Below, piece after piece: positions 1-5,473 of a stretch of DNA of 5,473 bases. This DNA is from an uncultured Oscillospiraceae bacterium (lineage in GTDB: Bacteria; Bacillota; Clostridia; Oscillospirales; Ruminococcaceae). Where the stretch lies: positions 1-5,473 of the forward strand of contig UQQY01000144.1 in NCBI GenBank assembly GCA_900543295.1, in the 5' to 3' direction. The notes beneath the pieces are model-generated. The model had not been told where the DNA came from. It did not search any database and worked only from the letters and a program-made list of their open reading frames with translations. The translations under genes and the position numbers were made by a program. The number at the start of each line of letters is the position of its first letter. Positions within the stretch are counted from its first letter, which is position 1.

Positions 1-55
1 CACCCCACTTGTTAGATAGTATATCATACTTGTCTAACAAATGGGGTGCAGTTCA
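1..55. mobile_element. IS150-group-like terminal repeat within a palindromic element (left edge cut by window)
   Basis: Positions 1-48 form a long imperfect inverted repeat. CACCCCA (1-7) pairs with TGGGGTG (42-48), TGTTAGA (10-16) with TCTAACA (33-39), and AGTAT (18-22) with ATACT (26-30) around a 3-base loop. Read on the minus strand from 55, the sequence starts TGAACTGCACCCC and then ATTTGTTAGACA. From memory this closely resembles the IS150 terminal repeat (TGTACTGCACCC, then ATTTTGTTGGAC). The left arm repeats the same motif pointing the other way, so two IS ends may face each other with only about 20 bases between them and no room for a transposase. That would be a mini-element (MITE/PATE type) of about 62 bp if TGAACTG precedes the window. 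The alternative is the end of a full IS lying to the left that carries a subterminal hairpin. No target duplication can be checked because one flank is missing. Confidence 0.5.
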
Positions 56-182
56 GATGGCCAACAGTCCTTTTTTGCTCTGCGATATTCACTCCCATGA
101 CGGGTTTGTTTTGGGGGGATATATACCGAAGAACAGCGTTACGTCTGTATGTACCTTGCTTCAATTTATTTAATAAAGAATA
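56..182. other. Intergenic spacer with no supported gene
   Basis: This stretch lies between the IS-like end and the first hairpin. No ORF here has a convincing start and ribosome site. The minus-strand reading frame that crosses it runs straight into the IS-like repeat and overlaps the end of typA, so it looks accidental. The part next to the hairpin (about 160-183) is AT-rich and supplies the T-rich tail of the minus-direction terminator. Confidence 0.6.
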
Positions 183-233
183 AGGCGGGACAGCCAAACC
201 GCAGTATCTTGCTACAGTTCGGCTGTCCCGCCT
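183..233 (-). terminator. Perfect 13-bp inverted repeat, probable second terminator after typA
   Basis: AGGCGGGACAGCC (183-195) and GGCTGTCCCGCCT (221-233) are exact reverse complements separated by 25 bases. The spacer can extend the stem weakly (GTA at 204-206 with TAC at 213-215). Read on the minus strand, the stem is followed by TTATTCTTTATT, a T-rich but interrupted tract. Read on the plus strand it is followed by GTTATATGG, with no T-run. This favours termination of leftward transcription, as a back-up to the hairpin at 279-308. The loop is larger than in a typical intrinsic terminator, so a repeat-type element remains possible. Confidence 0.55.
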
Positions 234-278
234 GTTATATGGAAAGAGAATAAGAGGTGAGAAAGAGGCATTTAAGAA

Positions 279-308
279 AATCTCCCAATGCAATAGCATT
301 GGAAGATT
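279..308 (-). terminator. Intrinsic terminator directly downstream of typA
   Basis: The hairpin has arms AATCT-C-CCAATGC (279-291) and GCATTGG-A-AGATT (296-308), a 4-base loop and one mismatch. On the minus strand it begins 13 bases after the typA stop codon and is followed by TTCTT, so the arm and tail read AGATTTTCTT. The plus-strand direction also meets T-runs at 318-330, so some bidirectional activity is possible. Position and orientation make it the primary terminator of typA. Confidence 0.7.
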
Positions 309-321
309 CCAGACTGCTTTT

Positions 322-2142
322 TTATTTTTTCTTACTGTTGGCCTTTGCACGCAGATTATTGTCAAGAATCGCTTTTCGAATCCGAATATTTTTCGGCGTG
401 ATTTCGAGGAGCTCATCCTCCGCCATGAATTCCAAACACTCTTCCAAACTCATACGGCGCGGCGGCGTTAAACGCAGCGCATCGTCGCTGCCGGAGGCGC
501 GGGTATTGGTAAGCTGCTTTTTCTTACAGACATTAACTACCATATCCTCGGAACGCGGGGAACAGCCGATCACCATGCCTTCATAGACGTCCACACCAGC
601 GTCAATAAACAGCGTGCCGCGCTCCTGTGCGTTGTACAGACCATAAACGACCGAAACGCCGGTCTCATACGAAATGAGGGATCCGTTTGAACGGCGAACA
701 ATTTCGCCTTTATACGGCTGATAGCTGTCGAAAATTGCATTCATGATACCTTCGCCTTTGGTATCGGTCAAAAATTCGCTGCGATAGCCGAACAGGCCGC
801 GCGAGGGAATCAGAAATTCAAGGCGCATACGGCTTCCCTGCGGCGCCATCTGCACAAGCTCGCCTTTGCGGCTTCCGAGTTTTTCCATCACGCTGCCGAC
901 GCAGTTTTCCGGCACATCGATAAGCAGGCGCTCGATCGGTTCGCACTGTCTGCCGTCAATGGTTTTCATCAATACGCGCGGCGGATTGACAGAAAACTCA
1001 TATCCTTCACGGCGCATATTTTCAATCAGAATAGAAAGATGCATTTCACCGCGTCCGGCAACCTTTAAGCTGTCGGCGTTATCCGTTTCGGTCACACGCA
1101 GGGAAACGTCCTTTAAAAGCTCGCGGAACAGACGGTCACGGATCTGACGGGAGGTGACGAATTTTCCGTCCCGTCCGGCAAAGGGACTGTCGTTTACAGA
1201 GAAAGTCATTTCAACGGTTGGTTCTGAAATTTTGACGAACGGCAGCGGTTCCACTGTATTTATCGCACAGAGCGTATCGCCGATGGTGATATTTTCAATA
1301 CCGGAGAAGATGATAATATCGCCCACTTTTGCAGAATCCGCCGGAACGCGCTTTAATCCCTCGATTTGATTTAAGGAGACAATACGACCCCTGTAGGGCG
1401 GTTTCGTTTCGTGATAATCTGCAACCATAACGTCTTGATTTTGATGAATTTCGCCGCGCTCTACCCGGCCGATACCGATGCGGCCGACATAATCGTTATA
1501 GTCAATAGCGGAAACCAGAACCTGCAAAGGACCGGTTTCGTCGCCCTGCGGCGGGTCAAAGTGATTGATAATCGCTTCAAACAGCGGCACAAGATCGGTA
1601 CCCGGATGATCCGGCGAAAGGGAAGCTGTACCATCGCGGCCTGAGCAGAAGAGAACCGGGCTTTCAAGCTGCTCTTCTGTTGCGTCCAGATCAAGAAGAA
1701 GCTCCAGCACCTCGTCCACAACCTCATGGCATCTTGCATCCGGGCGGTCGATTTTGTTTACCGCAATGATAACCTTGTGGCCAAGCTCCAAGGACTTCTG
1801 CAAAACGAAACGGGTCTGCGGCATTGGGCCTTCCGCCGCGTCAACGAGCAATACGACGCCGTCTACCATTTTTAAAATTCGCTCAACTTCGCCGGAAAAA
1901 TCGGCGTGGCCGGGCGTATCGACAATGTTGATTTTGATGCCTTTATAATGTGCCGCCGTATTTTTTGCAAGAATGGTGATGCCGCGCTCGCGTTCGATGT
2001 CGTTGGAGTCCATAATGCGGTCCGCGACAACCTGATTTTCGCGGAATGCGCCGCCCTGCTTGAGCATTTCGTCCACCAACGTGGTTTTACCATGGTCAAC
2101 GTGTGCGATGATCGCAATATTCCGAAGATCTTCTCGGATCAT
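322..2142 (-). CDS. typA: Translational GTPase TypA/BipA
   Basis: This encodes a complete 606-residue protein; the E. coli homologue is about the same length. TypA/BipA is an EF-G-like GTPase that binds 70S ribosomes and supports 50S assembly and growth at low temperature or under stress. The G motifs are intact: P-loop AHVDHGKT (13-20), switch I RGITI (53-57), DTPGH (75-79) with the catalytic-type His79, and NKID (129-132). The G5 segment is SGRDG (167-171) instead of the commoner SA-type. After the GTPase domain (about 1-200) come a beta-barrel domain II (about 205-295), EF-G-like domains III and V (about 305-480; the segment around VAGRGEMHLSILIENMRREG is typical), and the TypA-specific C-terminal domain. 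The C-terminus is lysine-rich. The start is supported by MIREDLRNIAIIAHVDHGKTT, which matches the usual family N-terminus. The gene stands alone, divergent from the GH85 gene, with a terminator right after it. Confidence 0.97.
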   Translation of the reverse strand: MIREDLRNIAIIAHVDHGKTTLVDEMLKQGGAFRENQVVADRIMDSNDIERERGITILAKNTAAHYKGIKINIVDTPGHADFSGEVERILKMVDGVVLLVDAAEGPMPQTRFVLQKSLELGHKVIIAVNKIDRPDARCHEVVDEVLELLLDLDATEEQLESPVLFCSGRDGTASLSPDHPGTDLVPLFEAIINHFDPPQGDETGPLQVLVSAIDYNDYVGRIGIGRVERGEIHQNQDVMVADYHETKPPYRGRIVSLNQIEGLKRVPADSAKVGDIIIFSGIENITIGDTLCAINTVEPLPFVKISEPTVEMTFSVNDSPFAGRDGKFVTSRQIRDRLFRELLKDVSLRVTETDNADSLKVAGRGEMHLSILIENMRREGYEFSVNPPRVLMKTIDGRQCEPIERLLIDVPENCVGSVMEKLGSRKGELVQMAPQGSRMRLEFLIPSRGLFGYRSEFLTDTKGEGIMNAIFDSYQPYKGEIVRRSNGSLISYETGVSVVYGLYNAQERGTLFIDAGVDVYEGMVIGCSPRSEDMVVNVCKKKQLTNTRASGSDDALRLTPPRRMSLEECLEFMAEDELLEITPKNIRIRKAILDNNLRAKANSKKK

Positions 2143-2153
2143 ATGAAAGATTT

Positions 2154-2162
2154 CCCCTTCCT
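2154..2162 (-). promoter_or_regulatory. Ribosome binding site of typA
   Basis: On the minus strand AGGAAGGGG lies 11 bases before the ATG at 2142. The match to the Shine-Dalgarno consensus is fair and the spacing slightly long. No other in-frame start upstream fits the family N-terminus. Confidence 0.6.
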
Positions 2163-2200
2163 GAAAGGTATAATCGACTGAATTGGTTTATAACAGACCT

Positions 2201-2206
2201 ATTATA
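2201..2206 (-). promoter_or_regulatory. Candidate -10 box for typA
   Basis: On the minus strand the sequence is an exact TATAAT, about 58 bases ahead of the typA start codon. No good -35 is present at 16-18 bp spacing (ATAGCA or TAGCAT are the nearest), so the call rests on the -10 and its position alone. Confidence 0.35.
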
Positions 2207-2274
2207 CATCGTTTTTCTCTTAAATGCTATAGAAAACGCCGCTTTCGGTAGTTATACTAAAAAAGGAGGGGGCC

Positions 2275-2307
2275 GTGCGCTCAAAATTGGAACAGTTTTG
2301 CTTTTAG
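2275..2307 (+). CDS. Candidate 10-codon micro-ORF with strong Shine-Dalgarno
   Basis: AAAAAAGGAGGGGG (about 2260-2272) contains a complete GGAGG core five bases before a GTG codon. Translation would give MRSKLEQFCF and then TAG. The ribosome site is the strongest in the plus-strand intergenic DNA, yet what follows is very short and I recognise no function. It may be a decayed gene start, a chance purine run or a true micro-ORF. No clear promoter was found upstream. Confidence 0.15.
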   Translation: MRSKLEQFCF

Positions 2308-2348
2308 AACCACTGCAAAGCGCCTATCCATCAGGAGCTTATATAAAC

Positions 2349-2368
2349 GCAATATATATATATATTGC
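2349..2368. repeat. 20-bp perfect AT-rich palindrome
   Basis: GCAATATATA followed by TATATATTGC is an exact palindrome, mostly alternating TA. It lies about 50 bases upstream of the GH85 -35 box. It could be a regulator-binding or DNA-unwinding site, or just a low-complexity TA run that happens to be flanked by GC and GC. Confidence 0.4.
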
Positions 2369-2415
2369 ATATAATTTTATTTCTATATTCTACACCGGAA
2401 GTGTCCTTTTTGTAC

Positions 2416-2444
2416 TATACAAAAGTGTTCGTGCACGCTATAAT
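2416..2444 (+). promoter_or_regulatory. Probable sigma-A promoter of the GH85 gene
   Basis: The -10 box TATAAT (2439-2444) is an exact match to consensus. The -35 box TATACA (2416-2421) matches TTGACA at four of six positions, with an ideal 17-bp spacer. Transcription would begin near 2451 and give a leader of about 150 bases before the GH85 ATG. The spacer is occupied by the first operator-like palindrome, which supports a repressed promoter. Confidence 0.6.
2425..2436. promoter_or_regulatory. Operator-like palindrome, copy 1 (promoter spacer)
   Basis: GTGTTCGTGCAC fits the consensus GTGYTCGNRCAC shared by three sites in this region. Outer half-sites GTG and CAC and the central CG are conserved. 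It lies wholly between the -35 and -10 boxes, where a bound repressor would exclude RNA polymerase. Confidence 0.5.
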
Positions 2445-2478
2445 ATAAATCAAGTTGAAGAAAGTCATGCGATTTTTA

Positions 2479-2490
2479 GTGCTCGAACAC
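2479..2490. promoter_or_regulatory. Operator-like palindrome, copy 2 (5' leader)
   Basis: GTGCTCGAACAC is the second copy of the GTGYTCGNRCAC palindrome, 54 bases after copy 1 and downstream of the predicted transcription start. It could serve as an auxiliary operator for looping or as a roadblock site. Confidence 0.5.
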
Positions 2491-2518
2491 ATGGCTTTTT
2501 TCAATTTATTACGCTATG

Positions 2519-2534
2519 ATGTGCTCGCGCACAT
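2519..2534. promoter_or_regulatory. Operator-like palindrome, copy 3 (5' leader, longest arms)
   Basis: ATGTGC-TCGC-GCACAT has 6-bp arms, the most symmetric of the three copies. The 12-bp core GTGCTCGCGCAC spans 2521-2532. It begins 42 bases after copy 2, close to four helical turns, so both sites would lie on the same face of DNA. The same sequence could form a short RNA hairpin just before the leader ORF ribosome site. Confidence 0.5.
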
Positions 2535-2550
2535 TTTGGAAGGGAGGAAT

Positions 2551-2568
2551 ATGCGCTTCATTTCGTAA
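2551..2568 (+). CDS. Candidate 5-codon leader ORF upstream of the GH85 gene
   Basis: GGAAGGGAGG (2538-2547) precedes an ATG by three bases, followed by codons for MRFIS and TAA. The stop codon ends 35 bases before the GH85 start. The ribosome site is purine-rich and stronger than that of the GH85 gene, though the spacing is short. It lies immediately after operator copy 3. It could be a translated leader that tunes GH85 translation, or a chance ATG near a purine run; five codons give no coding signal to test. Confidence 0.25.
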   Translation: MRFIS

Positions 2569-2586
2569 GCCATTTAATTTTTTTGT

Positions 2587-2591
2587 AGGAG
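2587..2591 (+). promoter_or_regulatory. Ribosome binding site of the GH85 gene
   Basis: AGGAG lies 12 bases before the ATG at 2604, a long spacing. The in-frame TAG at 2586 excludes an earlier start except a TTG at 2592, which overlaps this motif and so cannot use it. The ATG is also followed directly by a good signal peptide, so it is the preferred start. Confidence 0.65.
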
Positions 2592-2603
2592 TTGAAGAGA
2601 CAA

Positions 2604-5473
2604 ATGAAAAATCAGTTAAGGCGTGTTACTTCTGCGGTTTTGGCAGGCGTACTCTGCGCCGGAACGGTGTTCCCGACTACGGCGTTTGCCCGCTCTAAAG
2701 AAGAGAGCGACGTTTTTGCCGGTACGGCGGACTACCACTACGAGGAAGAGCTCGGCGACAACCAGCCGTGGGTGCACAGCTACCGTATCGACAGCCTTCT
2801 GGACTGGTCGTCGGAGACGGATCGGTATGCCGATTACAACCGCGCGCTTATCCCTTTGCAGGAGCGCAATGAGAAGTACACCGCAACGCAGGCCAATCCA
2901 AACCTGACTGCGGAAGCGGAGCTGCTCGTTCTGGCCGGCGATTATCAAACCGGGCAGGACGATATGTGGAATGCCGGATATTTAAGCGCGTACGGCGATA
3001 CATTTGCGCGGTACTGTTTTAATTTCTGGCAGTATATGGACTATTACGGTACATGGCACGGCGAGCACACGGAAAATGTACCGGATGAAATTTTGGATAT
3101 TCACAGTAACAGCATTATGGTAAACTTTGAATACGGCGCGATTATGCTGCCGAATCCGGGCTATACCAATGCGGCACACAAAAACGGCGTTAAATCGATT
3201 GCCGTTATCGGCCTGCCGAAAGCGGATGAAAACTATAAGCCGCTTTTAACGCAGGATGAGGACGGCCATTTCCCATATGCACAGAAGCTGGCCGAAATCA
3301 AGAATTTCTATGGCTTTGACGGCTACTTTATTAACCAGGAGCGCGACGTTGCAGTAGCAGATATTCCGACGTATAAGCTCTTTTTGAAAGAGCTGCGCGA
3401 CCTTGGCTGCTATGTGCAGTGGTATGACGCGATCGACAACGACACCGGCTCCGTTTCTTACCAGAACGAGTTTAACGCGACGAACAGCCCGTTTATTATC
3501 GAGGGAGAAACGCGGTATTCTGACTCGATTTTCTTAAACTACTGGTGGAACCAGAGCAAGCTGACCAATTCCAAGGCGCACGCGGACTCGCTCGGCGTCG
3601 ATCCGCTGAGCACCGTATTCGTGGGTGTGGAAGGCGGTATGAACCGCTGGAACCAGCCGTACGACATCGCGTATAACAAGGATGAGAACGGGCAGCCAAT
3701 GAACGGCATCGCCATCATCGGCGCGGATATGCCGAACGATGTGGGCACGGATGCGGACGGCGTATACCGCAACAAATACCTGAACGAAAATCAGTGGAAG
3801 ATCTTTGAGCGCGAGCGGATCTGGTGGTCCGGCCCGAACGAGGATCCCACCAATACCGGACGCACGGGATTAATCCGCACCGATCTGGGAATCGGCCAGA
3901 AGGGCGCTTCCAACTGGGACGGCTTTGCGGATCAGATCATCGAGAAATCGGTAATCAACGGCTCGAACTTCCATACGAATTTCAATACCGGCCACGGATT
4001 GAACTACTACCTAAACGGCGAAGCCGCCGGCGTGGGCGAATGGAACAATATCATCATTCAGGATATTCTTCCGACCTGGCAGTGGTGGTTCGACTCTGAG
4101 GGGACAAAGCTTACGGCGGACTTTGACTACGGCGAAGGCTATGAAAAAGGCACGCAGTACAGCTATCAGACGGTCAACCCGTATAAAGGTGCGGATTCCC
4201 TTGTTGTAAGCGGCAAGCTCGACGCGGAGAACTTCCTGCATCTTTATAAAAGCGACCTTTCTGTAAATGAAAACTCGAAAGCGTCGGTTACTTTTAAGAA
4301 GGTTTCCAATGACAGCGCGGTGATGAAGCTCGGTCTGATCTTCAAAGACAGCGATGAAGTTGTGAAGGTTGACATTCCCAACACTGCCGCGGTAAGCGAA
4401 GGCTGGACGACAGAAGAAATCGACCTTTCGGCATACGCAGGCAAGACGATTGCAGCGATCGGCTTCGTGTTCGAAGGAGAGTCTGATTTTTATCAGATGA
4501 ATGTCGGCGAGCTGAAGATCACCGACGGCTCTGTAGCGGTACCGGAAGCGCCGACCGGCCTTAAGATCGACAAAGCCTATACCTCCGGCGAGATGACGAT
4601 CTCGTGGGATATGGCGCCGTATGACGAAGTAAAGCAGTACAACGTCTATGCGGTAAAAGATGGAAAAGAAGTCTATTTAGGCGGCACCTATGACGAGGTG
4701 TTCTACATCAACGATGTAAACAAAGCGATAGCCGAAGCGGAAAAGACAACGGTTGAGTCTGTAACAGTATCTCCGAAAGAAGTAAATGCGGTTGCGGGCG
4801 ATACAGTAGACTTCGACGCAAAGGTAAACGGCATAAAGGAAGAGGACGGCCAGATCACCATCGTGCTGAAAGCAGTTTCTGCGGACGGTACGGAGAGTGA
4901 AGGCGCAGCGACGTCCCACAACTACAAGGACTCTGTGCAGAACGTAGAAGTAAAGGCAGAGGACGGAAAGCTGAACGTCACATGGGAAGGCGGAAAAGCG
5001 GACGTTGTCGTAACAACAGAGTATGAGAAAGAGGCGCGTGTCTGGACGGCTTCGGGCGAGAACGGCTGCACAGTCGATGTAGCAAGCGGAGCAGAGGCGG
5101 ACGGCGCACGCTATACGATGACGATTACGACGCCGGAGGGCGCTGCCGTTACGTATGACGGACAGTTGGACGACAGCTACTGCGCGCCGTTTGACAGAAA
5201 GATTTCAGGCGGCTACATTGATTTCCCGAAGGTCAAAGACTGGTGGAAGATGACATATTCCACTGTGACGGACGGGGTTGAATCAGAAGAAACCACCGCG
5301 ACGCGGTTTATTACCATCGATCATGACAAAATGCCGTCCATCTCGAAGGACGCCGATACGGTGAAGATTACGCTGAGCGATTACCGCGGCAACGTGTCGG
5401 AAACCGTGGAGGTGAAAAACAGCCCGAGCGTTATCATTACGACGGATGTATCCTCCGTTCAGGCTGGTACGCA
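2604..5473 (+). CDS. Secreted GH85 endo-beta-N-acetylglucosaminidase (3' end outside window)
   Basis: The reading frame is open for 956 codons without interruption to the window edge. The enzyme family cuts the GlcNAc-beta-1,4-GlcNAc core of N-glycans on glycoproteins (EC 3.2.1.96), outside the cell. Residues 1-29 form a signal peptide (KNQLRR, hydrophobic core, AFA before a likely cut after Ala29). The TIM barrel (about 55-415) carries FNFWQYMDYYGTWHG (139-153), TNAAHKNGVK (188-197), and GFDGYFINQE with the family's catalytic pair Asn244 (holds the 2-acetamido group) and Glu246 (acid/base). WYD (273-275), FLNYWW (310-315) and WWSGPNEDP (407-415) follow. FNTGHG (460-465) and QDILPTWQWW (486-495) are typical of the linker into a beta-sandwich domain (about 498-641). 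FN3-like domains follow (about 647-775 and 779-870), and an Ig-like domain begins at about 940. The NQE form recalls Endo-D-type bacterial enzymes; glycan specificity cannot be read. A cell-wall anchor may lie beyond the window. Confidence 0.93.
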   Translation, partial: MKNQLRRVTSAVLAGVLCAGTVFPTTAFARSKEESDVFAGTADYHYEEELGDNQPWVHSYRIDSLLDWSSETDRYADYNRALIPLQERNEKYTATQANPNLTAEAELLVLAGDYQTGQDDMWNAGYLSAYGDTFARYCFNFWQYMDYYGTWHGEHTENVPDEILDIHSNSIMVNFEYGAIMLPNPGYTNAAHKNGVKSIAVIGLPKADENYKPLLTQDEDGHFPYAQKLAEIKNFYGFDGYFINQERDVAVADIPTYKLFLKELRDLGCYVQWYDAIDNDTGSVSYQNEFNATNSPFIIEGETRYSDSIFLNYWWNQSKLTNSKAHADSLGVDPLSTVFVGVEGGMNRWNQPYDIAYNKDENGQPMNGIAIIGADMPNDVGTDADGVYRNKYLNENQWKIFERERIWWSGPNEDPTNTGRTGLIRTDLGIGQKGASNWDGFADQIIEKSVINGSNFHTNFNTGHGLNYYLNGEAAGVGEWNNIIIQDILPTWQWWFDSEGTKLTADFDYGEGYEKGTQYSYQTVNPYKGADSLVVSGKLDAENFLHLYKSDLSVNENSKASVTFKKVSNDSAVMKLGLIFKDSDEVVKVDIPNTAAVSEGWTTEEIDLSAYAGKTIAAIGFVFEGESDFYQMNVGELKITDGSVAVPEAPTGLKIDKAYTSGEMTISWDMAPYDEVKQYNVYAVKDGKEVYLGGTYDEVFYINDVNKAIAEAEKTTVESVTVSPKEVNAVAGDTVDFDAKVNGIKEEDGQITIVLKAVSADGTESEGAATSHNYKDSVQNVEVKAEDGKLNVTWEGGKADVVVTTEYEKEARVWTASGENGCTVDVASGAEADGARYTMTITTPEGAAVTYDGQLDDSYCAPFDRKISGGYIDFPKVKDWWKMTYSTVTDGVESEETTATRFITIDHDKMPSISKDADTVKITLSDYRGNVSETVEVKNSPSVIITTDVSSVQAGT

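Larger units (their letters stand above)
2143..2603. other. Divergent intergenic regulatory region (461 bases)
   Basis: This AT-rich spacer separates two divergent genes. It holds the typA ribosome site and candidate -10, an isolated strong Shine-Dalgarno with a 10-codon ORF (2262-2307), a 20-bp AT palindrome (2349-2368), the probable GH85 promoter (2416-2444), three copies of a 12-bp palindrome, a 5-codon leader ORF and the GH85 ribosome site. I could not match any known riboswitch, T-box or tRNA. The plus-strand reading frame of about 73 codons starting at a TTG at 2298 has no ribosome site and spans the promoter, so I do not call it. Confidence 0.7.

Noticed and set aside
24..416. Minus-strand ORF of 130 codons crossing the region left of typA
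   Set aside because: It overlaps the end of typA in another frame, passes through two hairpins and ends inside the IS-like repeat. It has no ribosome site or recognisable domain.
2169..2174. Plus-strand TATAAT next to the typA start
   Set aside because: There is no acceptable -35 at 16-18 bp spacing and no gene directly downstream that it would serve.
2479..2501. Operator copy 2 plus the following T-run as an attenuator terminator
   Set aside because: The stem would have only about three or four pairs and is separated from the T-run by ATGGC, too weak for an intrinsic terminator.
2298..2519. Plus-strand ORF of 73 codons from a TTG start
   Set aside because: It has no Shine-Dalgarno, is built from TA-rich sequence including the AT palindrome, and runs through the GH85 promoter and operator sites.
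2641..2660. Possible lipoprotein signal (Cys18) in the GH85 protein
   Set aside because: The residue before Cys18 is Leu, not Gly, Ala or Ser, and a good signal peptidase I site (AFA) follows at residues 27-29.
2516..2698. Plus-strand ORF of 60 codons overlapping the GH85 start
   Set aside because: Its ATG lacks a ribosome site and lies at operator copy 3, and the frame overlaps the GH85 signal peptide out of phase.
4464..4475. GTGTTCGAAGGA inside the GH85 gene as a further operator copy
   Set aside because: Only the left half matches the palindrome; the right half-site CAC is missing, so it is probably coincidence in coding sequence.

Overview
The window reads as a piece of a gut-type Firmicutes (Clostridia, perhaps Oscillospiraceae/Ruminococcaceae-like) chromosome. 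This rests on the style of the TypA protein, the AT-rich intergenic DNA between genes of moderate GC, the AGGAGG-type ribosome sites, and a large secreted glycan-degrading enzyme. The assignment is an inference from general character, not from a database search.

Layout: positions 1-55 hold an almost complete inverted repeat whose right arm matches the remembered terminal repeat of IS150-group (IS3 family) insertion sequences. It looks like a palindromic mini-element or a trapped IS end. Positions 56-321 are non-coding and contain two hairpins (183-233 and 279-308) that fit as tandem terminators for the gene to their right. Positions 322-2142 on the minus strand encode a complete TypA/BipA ribosome-associated GTPase. 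Positions 2143-2603 are a 461-base divergent intergenic region. From 2604 to the window end, on the plus strand, runs the first 956 codons of a secreted multidomain GH85 endo-beta-N-acetylglucosaminidase; its 3' end lies outside the window.

The two genes are divergent and functionally unrelated: a housekeeping translation GTPase, and an accessory exoenzyme that would release host N-glycans by cutting the chitobiose core. The most notable unlabelled structure is in front of the GH85 gene. A promoter (TATACA-17-TATAAT, 2416-2444) carries a 12-bp palindrome in its spacer, and two more copies lie at 2479 and 2521 in the predicted 5' leader. They share the consensus GTGYTCGNRCAC with a CG centre, as in LacI-family operators. 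The leader also contains a five-codon ORF with a better ribosome site than the GH85 gene itself. Together these suggest tightly controlled, probably glycan-inducible expression. I saw no CRISPR array, tRNA, rRNA, toxin-antitoxin pair or defence system.
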